From contig CP139021.1 in the NCBI GenBank assembly GCA_034044135.1, positions 3,549,635 to 3,613,634 on the forward strand: DNA of 64,000 nt, in the 5' to 3' direction. Of the stretch, positions 35,594 through 44,891 are shown one piece after another. The notes beneath the pieces are model-generated. The model saw only the letters and a list, made by a program, of their open reading frames with translations. It had not been told where the DNA came from and made no database searches. Position 1 is the first letter of the stretch; every line of letters starts with the position of its first letter. The translations under genes were made by a program, and so were the position numbers. Source of the DNA: Flammeovirgaceae bacterium SG7u.111. Its GTDB lineage: Bacteria > Bacteroidota > Bacteroidia > Cytophagales > Flammeovirgaceae.

Positions 35594-37780
35594 CTACTCC
35601 ACCACAATCTTCACCTCCTCAGCAATGTCTCTTGAAGAAGTGCCCACTAATAGCTTGAAAGCTCCTGCTTCAAGCTTCCAAGCCTTCGCCGACTCATCGT
35701 AAAAAGCCAAGCTACTAATAGGAAGGCTTAACTCAACCATTTTTGTTTCACCTGCTTTGAGCGCAACCTTTTGGAACGCCTTCAGCTCTTTCTCGGGACG
35801 CATCACGGAAGCTTCATTGTCGTGTGCATACACCTGAATAACCTCTGAGCCCTCTAATTCGCCTGTATTACTAATTTCCACAGTCACCTTCACCACATCT
35901 CCGCTTTTATAGTTTTCCTTATCGGCGTTTGCCTCTCCAACTTTGAAGGAAGTGTAAGACAAACCGAAGCCAAATTCAAAAAGTGGCTTGAGCTTTTTCG
36001 TATCATGCCAGCGGTATCCTACCAAGATATCCTCTTTGTATTCTTCGTTCACACCATCTCCAGGATAGCCGATTTCACCAAATTGGTGCGCTCCTACGTC
36101 GTCCAGTTTCACAGGGAAGGTAAAAGGCAATTTTCCCGAAGGGTTTACATCTCCACTTAATACATCAGCAATCGCATATCCGGCTTCGCTTCCTAAGTAC
36201 CAAGCTTGCACCACAGCTTTCACATCATCTAGCCAAGGCATGGCAACGGCATTGCCACTCACTAAAACAACAGCTACATTCTTATTCACAGCTGCAATTT
36301 CCCTCAGCAACTCATCTTGCCCAAATGGCAAGTTCAAGCTTGTACGATCACCTGCTTCGCAATCTTGCTCATGGTTTTTATTCAAGCCTCCTACATACAA
36401 AACAAGATCGGCTTGCTTGGCAACTTCGATAGCAGCAGCTTTCAAAGAATCTTGGTCTAGCGAAGAGGGAATTACCCTTCCATAAGCCGAAGGTCCTGAA
36501 GAATAGCCCATTGCATGAAGAACTTTGGCGTTGGCAAATCGTTCTTTGATTCCTTCTAAAGGAGATATTTCATGGATTGTCTTTAGTTCAGAAGAACCAC
36601 CACCAATGGTCATCATCCTTGTGGCATTCTCACCTATAACAGCAATCGTCTGGGTAGTTTTTGGATCAATAGGAAAAAAACCTTTCTTGTTTTTGAGTAA
36701 GACAATCCCTTCTTGAGCAATTTCCCTTGCCACGGCAAAATGCTCGTCGCTTCCTTTGCTCCCAAGCGGGCGATTTGTCGCCATATTGGTTCGGAACATC
36801 AGGCGAAGAATCCTTTTCACCTTATCGTCCACCACAGACTCTGCTATCTCTCCGTTTTTCAACATTTTCAAGAAAGGAAAAGCCAAATAATAACTGTCAT
36901 ATGCATTTTCAGTAGAAGAAGTAAGCCCATCAGTCCCTGTCCCCATTTCCATATCCAAGCCATACAAAGCTGCTTGCTTGGTGTCGTGAGCTGCTCCCCA
37001 GTCGGTAACTACCACACCGTCGAAACCCCAGTCGCCCTTCAATATATCATTGACAAGCACCTCGTTGTGGCTACACCATTGGCCAAGGTACTTATTGTAC
37101 GCCCCCATGATAGACCAAACATTTCCTTCTTGTACTGCTGCTTTGAAAGCAGGAAGGTAAATTTCATGTAGAGCCCTATCGCTTAATTCCACGTTGATTG
37201 TCCCTCTCCAAATCTCCTGATTGTTCAGTACATAATGTTTCACGCAAGCCGCTACGCCATTTTCCTGAACACCTTTAATATAAGGCACTACTAAGGTTGA
37301 AGCCAAAAATGGATCTTCGCCCATGTACTCAAAGTTGCGACCATTCAGCGGAGTACGGTAAATATTTACACCAGGTCCAAGCAAAATATCTTTCCCCCGA
37401 TAGCGAGCCTCTTCACCAATTGCCACTCCGTACCTGTGGGACAATTCTGGGTTAAAAGAAGATGCCAAGCAGGTAAGTGCTGGAAATGCAGTACACGAAT
37501 CATTTGTCCAATTGGCATAGCCCCAATCATCCCAGTTGATCTCGGCTCTTACACCATGGGGACCATCGGACATCCACACCTCGGGAATTCCCAAACGCGC
37601 AACGCCAGCCGTACTAAATTTAGACTGGGCATGGCACATTTTCACTTTTTCTTCAAGTGTCAATTGCTCGATGATCGAATCTATCTTTTTCTCTATTGTT
37701 GGATCATTAACCTGTTGGGCAAATAAAGAAAGGCTTCCCAATAATAGAGAAGCCATTGTAACTAAAGTAATTTTCTTCAT
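35594..37780 (-). CDS. GH3 family beta-glucosidase/beta-xylosidase, secreted
   Basis: 728 residues from the ATG at 37780 (signal peptide 'LVTMASLLLGSLSLFAQ'). GH3 retaining exo-glycosidase that frees glucose or related sugars from oligosaccharide ends. Landmarks: 'GIPEVWMSDGPHGVR', 'GRNFEYMGEDPFL', 'CVKHYVLNNQE', and the nucleophile Asp near residue 260 in 'GVVVTDWGAAHD'. The second, alpha/beta sandwich domain ('AVIGENATRMMTIGGGSSEL') and a C-terminal fibronectin-III-like domain ('VEISNTGELEGSEVIQVY') complete it. Single gene. Specificity among gluco- and xylo-oligosaccharides is not readable. Confidence 0.94.
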   Translation of the reverse strand: MKKITLVTMASLLLGSLSLFAQQVNDPTIEKKIDSIIEQLTLEEKVKMCHAQSKFSTAGVARLGIPEVWMSDGPHGVRAEINWDDWGYANWTNDSCTAFPALTCLASSFNPELSHRYGVAIGEEARYRGKDILLGPGVNIYRTPLNGRNFEYMGEDPFLASTLVVPYIKGVQENGVAACVKHYVLNNQEIWRGTINVELSDRALHEIYLPAFKAAVQEGNVWSIMGAYNKYLGQWCSHNEVLVNDILKGDWGFDGVVVTDWGAAHDTKQAALYGLDMEMGTGTDGLTSSTENAYDSYYLAFPFLKMLKNGEIAESVVDDKVKRILRLMFRTNMATNRPLGSKGSDEHFAVAREIAQEGIVLLKNKKGFFPIDPKTTQTIAVIGENATRMMTIGGGSSELKTIHEISPLEGIKERFANAKVLHAMGYSSGPSAYGRVIPSSLDQDSLKAAAIEVAKQADLVLYVGGLNKNHEQDCEAGDRTSLNLPFGQDELLREIAAVNKNVAVVLVSGNAVAMPWLDDVKAVVQAWYLGSEAGYAIADVLSGDVNPSGKLPFTFPVKLDDVGAHQFGEIGYPGDGVNEEYKEDILVGYRWHDTKKLKPLFEFGFGLSYTSFKVGEANADKENYKSGDVVKVTVEISNTGELEGSEVIQVYAHDNEASVMRPEKELKAFQKVALKAGETKMVELSLPISSLAFYDESAKAWKLEAGAFKLLVGTSSRDIAEEVKIVVE

Positions 37781-37968
37781 GTTGTAGAACACAGTTCAGT
37801 TTGAAAAATTAAAAAAATCTGCTTTAAATATATGAGTGTAGCATTCCACTTTTTTACCGTATTTATTCTTCTTTTTTTTGAAAACAATAAAAAAACAAAA
37901 TGCTTAAGAAATGTTTACCCTGATTACAAACTAAAAAAATGATGACACAATAGCTCTTAGGAAACAAA

Positions 37969-37994
37969 AAAGCCACGCTTTTCAGTGTGGCTTT
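37969..37994 (-). terminator. Stem-loop terminator of lon
   Basis: 10-bp stem with one wobble (37969-37978 with 37985-37994); minus-strand T-run follows. Lies 26 bp beyond the lon stop. Confidence 0.75.
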
Positions 37995-38019
37995 GGTAAT
38001 TTATATCAGTTAGACATCC

Positions 38020-40482
38020 TTATTTCTTTTCCTCTGAAATACTGAAACTTACAGGATTAGAAACCTTTTCTTGCATAAGAGCTAGTTCTAAAACAGCTTT
38101 GGCATTTTCCACATAGTTAATTTCAAGGTTTTGTCTGTACACCTCATTGATTTCTTCTACATCCTTCCTGTTCTTTTTACAGAAAATCAACTGCTTCACT
38201 CCTGCCCTTCTCGCCGCAAGTAGTTTTTCCTTAATTCCACCAACTGGAAGAACTCTACCTGTAAGGGTGATTTCCCCTGTCATCGCCAAATTTGGAACAA
38301 CCTTGCGCTGGGTATATACCGAGGCAATTGAAACCAGCATGGTGATACCTGCCGAAGGACCGTCTTTAGGAACAGCACCAGCCGGTACGTGCAGGTGAAG
38401 ATCATAATGCTCGAATAATCGAGCATCAACCCCTAATTCTTCTGCATGAGCTTTGAGGTAAGAAAGCGCCGCCGTAGCCGATTCTTTCATCACATCCCCT
38501 AATTGACCTGAAAGGGTAATTCTTCCTTTTCCTTGGCTCAAGCTCGATTCTATGTATAAAATCTCACCGCCACTCTGTGTCCAGGCTAAGCCTGTAACCA
38601 CACCGGCAATATCTCTGTCGGTATAAACTTCATGATCGTACATGGCCGCGCCCAATATCTCTTCAATTTCAGTAGCACCAATATTTTTCTTGTATTCCAC
38701 TTCCATGGCCACGGACTTGGCAATGTTCCGCACTACAGAACCAATTTGCCTTTCCAAGTTACGCACACCAGACTCCCTCGTATACGCTTCTATCAGTCTC
38801 TTTAAGCCTGGTTTGGTAAGGGTGAAATGCTTGGCGGTTAAGCCATGATCTTTTCTTTGCTTAGGAATGAGATGCTTTTTGGCAATCTCCATTTTTTCCT
38901 CTTGCGTATAGCCATTCACTTCTATGATTTCCATCCTGTCTAGTAATGCTGGGTGGATAGAGTCTAAAGAGTTTGCCGTAGCGATGAATAACATTTTGGA
39001 TAGGTCATATTCCACTTCCAAGTAGTTATCTACAAACGTATTGTTTTGCTCAGGATCAAGTACTTCAAGCAGTGCCGAAGCAGGATCACCTCTGAAATCT
39101 GCTCCAATTTTTTCTATCTCGTCTAAGATAAAAACAGGATTGTCAAAGCCTACTTTTTTGATGTTTTGCAAAATTCTGCCCGGCATAGCGCCTACATAGG
39201 TTTTCCTGTGTCCACGGATTTCTGCTTCGTCCCTCAGCCCGCCTAGGGACATACGAATGTATTTCCTGTTCAAGGCCTTGGCTATTGATTTGCCTAAAGA
39301 GGTTTTCCCAACGCCCGGAGGACCGTAAAGACAAAGAATAGGGCCTTTCATGTTTTTGGTCAGCTTAAGCACCGCCAAATATTCTATAATTCTATCTTTA
39401 ACCTTATCCAGGCCATAATGATCTTTATCTAATATCTTTTGTGCCTTTTGCAGGTCAAACTTATCTTCGGTTTGGTTTCCCCAAGGCAAATCGACCATAA
39501 ACTCACAATAACTCAATGAAATGGGATACTCCGCAGAAGCAGGGTTCATCCGCATTACCTTAGCTATTTCTTTGTCAAAGTGACGGCGAACCGTTTCAGG
39601 CCAAACCTTCTTTTTTGCCTTCACTTTTAATATTTCTATTTCCTGCTCCGAGCCTTCCATGCCCAGCTCATCTTGTAGCACTTTCATTTGCTGGCGCAAG
39701 AAATAATCACGTTGCTGCTGGTCTATATCCGAATGCACTTTACTTTGGATTTCGTGCTTCAATTCCAACATCTGGATTTCTTTGAGCATAAACTCCAAAA
39801 GGCGCGTGCCTCTTTTTTTGCCATCTTCCATTTCCAGCAACTTCTGCTTTTCTGTTACTTCAGCATTTATATTGGAAGAAAGGAAATGGGTAAGAAAACT
39901 AGGGCTTTCTATGTTTTCAAGGGCTACTTGAGCCTCTTGTGGTATTTCAGGATTGAGCTTTAGGATTTTAGCTGCCGCATCTTTAAGCGTTTGTACGAGC
40001 GCAACAGTTTCTTTCTTTTCTATATCAGGAAACTCATCGTGCTTCACCTCTACTTCAGCAGTGAAGTAAGGATCTTTCTGAACAATTCGCTCTATTTTGA
40101 ACTTGCGCTTTCCTTGAATAATAATGGTCGTGTTCCCATCAGGCAATACCAATAATTTGATGATTCGCGCTACTGTACCTACTTGATAAAGGTCGTCTTG
40201 GTCTGGATCGTCTGCATTCGTGTTTTTCTGGGCTACCACCCCTATTGTTTTATCCCCTTTGTAAGCCTTCTTCACGAGTTTTACAGACTTCTGTCTGCCT
40301 ACTGTTATAGGGATAACAACTCCAGGAAAAAGAACGGTATTGCGGATAGGCAATATGGGTAATTCCAACTTCGCTCCATTTTCAAACTCCTGATCATCCT
40401 CATCCTCTGGCAATACAGGGATAAGCTGGTCAGATTCCAACTCCGATATTTCACTAAACAAAAAATCTTTCTTATTACTCAT
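38020..40482 (-). CDS. lon: ATP-dependent Lon protease (LonA)
   Basis: 820 residues, the usual LonA length. It unfolds and degrades damaged and regulatory proteins in the cytoplasm. LON substrate-binding N-domain ('LELPILPIRNTVLFPGVVIP', 40-250), coiled-coil linker, AAA+ module with Walker A 'GPPGVGKTSLGKSIAKA' and Walker B 'VFILDEIEKIG', then the peptidase domain with catalytic Ser in 'KDGPSAGITMLVS' (about 690) and Lys in 'VGGIKEKLLAARRAG' (about 735). Divergent from the OmpA-like gene, with a well-matched promoter 70-100 bp upstream. Confidence 0.97.
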   Translation of the reverse strand: MSNKKDFLFSEISELESDQLIPVLPEDEDDQEFENGAKLELPILPIRNTVLFPGVVIPITVGRQKSVKLVKKAYKGDKTIGVVAQKNTNADDPDQDDLYQVGTVARIIKLLVLPDGNTTIIIQGKRKFKIERIVQKDPYFTAEVEVKHDEFPDIEKKETVALVQTLKDAAAKILKLNPEIPQEAQVALENIESPSFLTHFLSSNINAEVTEKQKLLEMEDGKKRGTRLLEFMLKEIQMLELKHEIQSKVHSDIDQQQRDYFLRQQMKVLQDELGMEGSEQEIEILKVKAKKKVWPETVRRHFDKEIAKVMRMNPASAEYPISLSYCEFMVDLPWGNQTEDKFDLQKAQKILDKDHYGLDKVKDRIIEYLAVLKLTKNMKGPILCLYGPPGVGKTSLGKSIAKALNRKYIRMSLGGLRDEAEIRGHRKTYVGAMPGRILQNIKKVGFDNPVFILDEIEKIGADFRGDPASALLEVLDPEQNNTFVDNYLEVEYDLSKMLFIATANSLDSIHPALLDRMEIIEVNGYTQEEKMEIAKKHLIPKQRKDHGLTAKHFTLTKPGLKRLIEAYTRESGVRNLERQIGSVVRNIAKSVAMEVEYKKNIGATEIEEILGAAMYDHEVYTDRDIAGVVTGLAWTQSGGEILYIESSLSQGKGRITLSGQLGDVMKESATAALSYLKAHAEELGVDARLFEHYDLHLHVPAGAVPKDGPSAGITMLVSIASVYTQRKVVPNLAMTGEITLTGRVLPVGGIKEKLLAARRAGVKQLIFCKKNRKDVEEINEVYRQNLEINYVENAKAVLELALMQEKVSNPVSFSISEEKK

Positions 40483-40982
40483 ATCTAATTATAAACCCTC
40501 GTAGATTTTTAGTCTCAGCTAATTAGTTTAACCGATCTTTTCACGCAAGCCTGCAAAACTATTTTTCTAAAATTACAAAACCAAATTCATAGTTAAAACT
40601 ATTTGTACACGAACAAAATTTGTTCAATGGATTTTTTGCCATAAAAATCTTCGGAAAAAGTAATTCTCCAATAAAAAAGCAGATATCAAGAAGGTTTTGT
40701 CTTTTTGCCGAGATATATTTGAAATCTATTCTGCAAAAAATGAATGATTATTGTTAATTTGAATATCGAACAGTTAGGCTGGTAATCTTAAAAACTACGT
40801 ACGATCATATTATTGTGAAAGATCGGCAACAACAATCTTAACCTACTATAGGGTTTTCAAGTAAAACACAACGTGTTTTAAGGTTGAGACAATTAACATC
40901 ACTCTCGCAGAAATTTTGAGGGTATATTTTTAAATGTTTTTTTGAAACCGGAAACTGTAAAACACCGGCGCCACTAAAAACG
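40483..40982. other. Divergent intergenic region between lon and the PD40-OmpA gene
   Basis: 500 bp. Holds the lon promoter (40554-40585) and a 15-bp palindrome GAACAAAATTTGTTC (40611-40625). The rest is AT-rich with a TATATTTG at 40714-40721 that could serve the plus-strand gene, though its nearest TTTG is only 14 bp away. Confidence 0.5.
40554..40585 (-). promoter_or_regulatory. Predicted sigma-ABfr promoter of lon
   Basis: Minus strand: TTTG (40585-40582), 20-nt spacer, TAGTTTTG (40561-40554). Both elements and the spacing agree with the Bacteroidota consensus. Implied leader about 65 nt. Confidence 0.6.
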
Positions 40983-41018
40983 ATGAAGCATCAGGCAATT
41001 GACCTATCGTTTTTCACC

Positions 41019-43064
41019 ATGAACAAGACAAACATCACACTTTCCAGCCCAATACCCAACTTGCAACTTCTAGTCGCAATCATGTTATTGCTGTCTCTTA
41101 GCTTTTCCGCTAACTCGCAAGGAAAAAAGAAAGAGGGCAAGAAAAAAGAAAAAGGCTTATTGGTAAGCGATTTTTTCCCTTCCGATTCTAGTAAAGTAGT
41201 AAAACTTCCAAAAGTCAGATTTGAGAATATAAACGTGATTCCAGATTACTATGACGCAACCAAGCTTGCCCAGATAAAACGCTTCAAAAAAAATAAGCAA
41301 TGGGACGAGTTCATGGTATCGCTTTATATGTATGTGAGCAAATTCGGCATCAACAATTTCATAAAGGACATGAACCTTATTTGGGAATTGGCCAGAGTTG
41401 CCGAATACAAGGGGGAGACAGAACTCACCAAAGACCTCTACCGGCTCATCATTAAGCATTACCGAGGCGACTTGCAAGAAGCCCTTACCCATTATGATAC
41501 TATCACGAAGTTTGAAAGACCTCTTTATGCCGACATAGAAGACTATTATAAGTTGGTAGAAAAGCGACGTCTCATAGACACGCTCCAACCGCCCGTTTCC
41601 ATTTTGCTAGATATGGGTGAAGGCGTAAATTCACTTTACGATGATTATGGAATCACCCTCGCCGGGGAAAATGACAACATAGTAGTCTTTACTTCCAGTA
41701 GAAACCAAGATACATCAAAGTATTTTGCCGATCTGATGGGAATCCATGAGATGGAAAATATTTACATTTCTGAAAAAGACGATGCCGATGAATGGTCACC
41801 TGCAAAGCCTTTTACAGAAATGAATTCCCAGTACAAAGAAGGGTCGCCCTGCATGTCTACCGATGGAAAGACCTTTGTATTTGCTCGCTGCCTTAGCCCA
41901 GAAGGCTATGGCGACTGCGATTTGTATATTTCCCACAAAAACGAAAAGGGGGAATGGTCGCCTCCGCAAAACCTTGGCGAGGGAATAAATAGTTACGCTT
42001 GGGATTCCCACCCCGCATTTTCTATTTCCGAAGACACCTTGTTTTTCGCTTCCAACCGAAGAGGCGGATTTGGAGGCTCGGATTTGTATTATTCGGTAAA
42101 AAACAGCAAAACGGGCCAATGGGGAAAGGCCATGAACATGGGACCTGTGATAAATACTCGTGACAGCGAAGTAAGCCCGTTCCCCCACCCTGAGTTTAAT
42201 GTTCTTTATTTTAGTTCAAATGGGCAAATTCTCAACTTCGGAGATTTTGATATTTTTAAAAGCTACTCAGTAGATGGAGGCTGGACAGAGCCGAAAAATG
42301 TTGGTCCCCTTGTGAATGGCGCTGGCAGTGAGCTATATTTTACCATAGACACCGATTCGAAATACCTTTTTTATGCAAAGTCCGCTTTTGACAATGGCAG
42401 AAACTTGGACTTGATGTCCTTTCCCCTGCCCATGGAAGCCAAACCCAACAATACGGTAAGGTTTTCGGGAAGGCTGATAGAGCCCGCCACTGGCGAGGTG
42501 TTCAAGGGTGTTGTTTCCGTTATTGACCTGGACGAAGGGGTTGAAGTCTCACCGAAAATCCTGCGGGAAGACGGCACGTTTGAGTTTGAGCTAATAGATA
42601 AACGAAAATATTTGTTGATAATAGAAGGAGATAACTTCTTCCGGATTGAAGAAATGTTCGATATGGAAGGAGATTTGGAAATGGAAGTGGTAGCTCAGAG
42701 AATCCAAAAGGTTTTCACTTTTGAGTCAATCGATTTTGAGAGAAATAGCAGTCGCTTGAAGCCAGAAATGGAAAATAACCTTCACTTAGTAATCGACTTT
42801 TTGGTGGCACATCCAGATTATAGCTTAAAAGTGACTGGACACACCGATTCGGACGGAGACGAGGAAATAAACATGAGGTTATCCCAAGAGCGAGCAGACG
42901 TTATTAAAAAATACATTATAGATTATGGAAGGATGTCGGACAACCGGATTATTGCGGAGGGCAAGGGAAGCAGCATGCCTATTATAGAAGAAGAACTAAC
43001 CGAGGCCGACAAGAGTATGAACCGCAGAGTGGAATTTGAGCTTTTCAACCCTGATGCTAAATAG
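41019..43064 (+). CDS. OmpA-family protein with PD40/WD40-like repeats
   Basis: 681 residues from the ATG at 41019, giving signal peptide 'LVAIMLLLSLSFSANSQ'; an ATG 12 codons earlier is also possible. Lys-rich linker, helical TPR-like region (about 75-185), PD40 propeller repeats ('GSPCMSTDGKTFVFARCLS', 'DSHPAFSISEDTLFFASNR', 'EVSPFPHPEFNVLYFSSNG'), a carboxypeptidase-regulatory-like beta domain ('FSGRLIEPATGEVFKG') and a C-terminal OmpA peptidoglycan-binding domain ('VTGHTDSDGDEEINMRLSQE'). The layout resembles PorE-type proteins that anchor type IX secretion components to peptidoglycan. Role in envelope structure or T9SS is inferred. Confidence 0.88.
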   Translation: MNKTNITLSSPIPNLQLLVAIMLLLSLSFSANSQGKKKEGKKKEKGLLVSDFFPSDSSKVVKLPKVRFENINVIPDYYDATKLAQIKRFKKNKQWDEFMVSLYMYVSKFGINNFIKDMNLIWELARVAEYKGETELTKDLYRLIIKHYRGDLQEALTHYDTITKFERPLYADIEDYYKLVEKRRLIDTLQPPVSILLDMGEGVNSLYDDYGITLAGENDNIVVFTSSRNQDTSKYFADLMGIHEMENIYISEKDDADEWSPAKPFTEMNSQYKEGSPCMSTDGKTFVFARCLSPEGYGDCDLYISHKNEKGEWSPPQNLGEGINSYAWDSHPAFSISEDTLFFASNRRGGFGGSDLYYSVKNSKTGQWGKAMNMGPVINTRDSEVSPFPHPEFNVLYFSSNGQILNFGDFDIFKSYSVDGGWTEPKNVGPLVNGAGSELYFTIDTDSKYLFYAKSAFDNGRNLDLMSFPLPMEAKPNNTVRFSGRLIEPATGEVFKGVVSVIDLDEGVEVSPKILREDGTFEFELIDKRKYLLIIEGDNFFRIEEMFDMEGDLEMEVVAQRIQKVFTFESIDFERNSSRLKPEMENNLHLVIDFLVAHPDYSLKVTGHTDSDGDEEINMRLSQERADVIKKYIIDYGRMSDNRIIAEGKGSSMPIIEEELTEADKSMNRRVEFELFNPDAK

Positions 43065-43116
43065 ATACAATCAACCTAATTCATAGCATAATTTTTAACC
43101 AAATAACTAATAAAAC

Positions 43117-43815
43117 ATGAAAGTTGGAGTCCTTTTATCTGGAAGTGGTGTATACGATGGAACAGAAATCCATGAAGCAGTCCTAACACTTTTGGCCCTT
43201 GATAAATTAGATGCGGAAGTGCAGTGTATAGCTCCAGATATTGAGCAGCACCATGTGATAAACCACATGACCGGTGAGGAAATGCCTGAGAAAAGAAATG
43301 TATTGATAGAGTCCTCCAGAATTGCGAGGGGAAATATAAAGCCGCTATCTGAGGTAAGTGCCGATGACTTTGATGCACTAGCCATCCCTGGTGGTTTTGG
43401 AGCAGCTAAGAACCATACAAAATGGGCATTTTCCGGACCAAAAGGAGATATAAACCCTGAGGTTAAAGCACTAATTGTCGAGTTGATAAAAAAACACAAG
43501 CCAATTGCTGCTCTTTGCATGTCCCCAACTACTCTTGCGAAAGCACTTGAAGGAACGGGTGTTGAAGCAAATCTCACTGTAGGGACAACCGAAGCTCCCT
43601 CACCTTATGACATTGAAGCTATTAGCGAAGGAATGGACTCTTTGGGGGCAAAAGCTGTTTATTGCGATACAACCCATGTAATTGTAGACGACACCAACAA
43701 TTTGGTTACTACTCCTTGCTACATGATGGAAGCTTCCGTAAGTGAAGTTTTTATAGGAATAGAAAAAGCAATGACGAAACTAGTAGAAATGGCAAACCTT
43801 CATGCCCAAAGTTAA
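43117..43815 (+). CDS. elbB: Isoprenoid biosynthesis glyoxalase ElbB
   Basis: 232 residues. DJ-1/PfpI superfamily, class I gatase-like fold. 'VLLSGSGVYDGTEIHEAV' at the start, 'ALAIPGGFGAAKNHTKWAF', and the nucleophile Cys in 'PIAALCMSPTTLAKAL' (about residue 134) are diagnostic of ElbB. It is a cytoplasmic glyoxalase-type protein reported to influence isoprenoid synthesis; its physiological substrate is uncertain. It follows the PD40-OmpA gene by 52 bp on the same strand. The IS630 remnant begins about 50 bp after its stop. Confidence 0.93.
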   Translation: MKVGVLLSGSGVYDGTEIHEAVLTLLALDKLDAEVQCIAPDIEQHHVINHMTGEEMPEKRNVLIESSRIARGNIKPLSEVSADDFDALAIPGGFGAAKNHTKWAFSGPKGDINPEVKALIVELIKKHKPIAALCMSPTTLAKALEGTGVEANLTVGTTEAPSPYDIEAISEGMDSLGAKAVYCDTTHVIVDDTNNLVTTPCYMMEASVSEVFIGIEKAMTKLVEMANLHAQS

Positions 43816-43865
43816 CTTCCTTCGTGAGAACCGTGAACTGAACAGTTTCGCATGAAAACATAAAT

Positions 43866-44808
43866 TTTAAGTAAGTGGACAAAAGAAACCGTATAATAAA
43901 AAAGCCTTAAATTAGCTTGATGGAAAAACGCTATATCACACTAAGTGCGTCAGAAGAGATGGAACTAAAAACCTTGAAAAAGCAGGGTGGTTCTGAACGC
44001 GAGCGCGACCGTGCCCATGCGCTGCTCCTGAGCAACAAAGGACATACGATAGATATGCTCAGGGACATATTCGAGGTGCGCAGGGCCACCATCTCGGAGT
44101 GGTTTGACAGATGGGAATCCTCAAAGGCGGCAGGATTGATGGATGCCCCCAAGAGTGGGCGGCCGAGTATCTATACGGTGGAAGAGCAAAAAAAATAGCA
44201 TCCCTTGCCCGGGAAGGGCCTGTCACCTGTCTCCGTTTTTTTGCCCAAGAGGTCTCCACCAAGTTCGGCAAGGACGCCTGTGGGAAGACCGTCAAGCGGA
44301 GATCGACCTGTGTTATTTTGACGAGACGGGGATAAGCCTGTGCCCGAACGTTCCGTATGCGTGGCAGCCCGTTGGCACGGCAAACAAGCTGCCCGCCCGG
44401 CGGGGCAACGGGGTCTCCGTCTTGGGCATACTCGACCCGTTGGCCAACACCTTCACGGGGAGCTATTACCATGGCGCGGCAAACTCGGCATGTGTCATAC
44501 AGGTACTGGACAGTTTCTCCGAGACGATCACGAAGAAGACCGTACTGGTCTTGGACAACGCAGCGATACATAGATCCAAAGAGGTAGGGGAAGCTATGGG
44601 AAAATGGAAGAAAAAAGGCCTGTACCTACAGTTTATCCCTGCATACTGTCCCGAACTCAACCTGATAGAGATCTTGTGGAAGATGCTCAAGCATTATTGG
44701 ATCAGGCCAAGGCACTATGCATCCATGCAATCTCTCATAGAGGCCACCTTGTACATCCTACAAAATTATGGAAAACAATATTCGATTTCTTTTGGGTAGG
44801 TACTTAAA
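43866..44808 (+). mobile_element. IS630-family insertion sequence, degenerate copy
   Basis: Imperfect 26-bp terminal inverted repeats at 43866-43891 and 44783-44808 (20 of 26 identical) enclose the transposase fragments. The ends are bordered by TTAA/TTAA-like DNA, in keeping with IS630 insertion at TA. The transposase is broken by frameshifts and a likely internal deletion, so the copy is probably inactive. Confidence 0.8.
43917..44799 (+). pseudogene. IS630-family DDE transposase, frameshifted and internally deleted
   Basis: Three frames make up one protein. Frame A from 43917 encodes the HTH part ('DIFEVRRATISEWFDRWES') and stops at 44198 just after a run of eight A. The -1 frame continues with 'IASLAREGPVTCLRFFAQEV' to about 44305. 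The third frame, open from there to 44799, holds the catalytic core: 'DLCYFDETGISLCPN', 'VLVLDNAAIHRSKE', and 'PAYCPELNLIEILWKMLKHY' (the three acidic residues of DDE). Compared with full IS630 transposases, about 45 residues between 'KTVKR' and 'EIDLCYFDETG' are missing. The A-run may be a programmed slip site, but the deletion with a second shift makes the gene non-functional. Confidence 0.85.
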
Positions 44809-44825
44809 CATACTCTTATAAAAAA

Positions 44826-44849
44826 CGTGGCACTTCGAGAAGTGCCACG
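44826..44849 (-). terminator. Stem-loop terminator of the susCD operon
   Basis: Perfect 10-bp stem with loop CGAG; on the minus strand it is followed by a T-run. It lies 43 bp after the susD stop. Confidence 0.85.
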
Positions 44850-44891
44850 CCATTAATTAAAAAAACAACTCTCAAAAAAAGCGGTATTATA

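Noticed and set aside
43917-44799. Intact IS630 transposase made by programmed frameshifting alone
   Set aside because: A slip at the A8 run fixes only the first shift; a second frame change and a missing stretch before the DETG motif remain.
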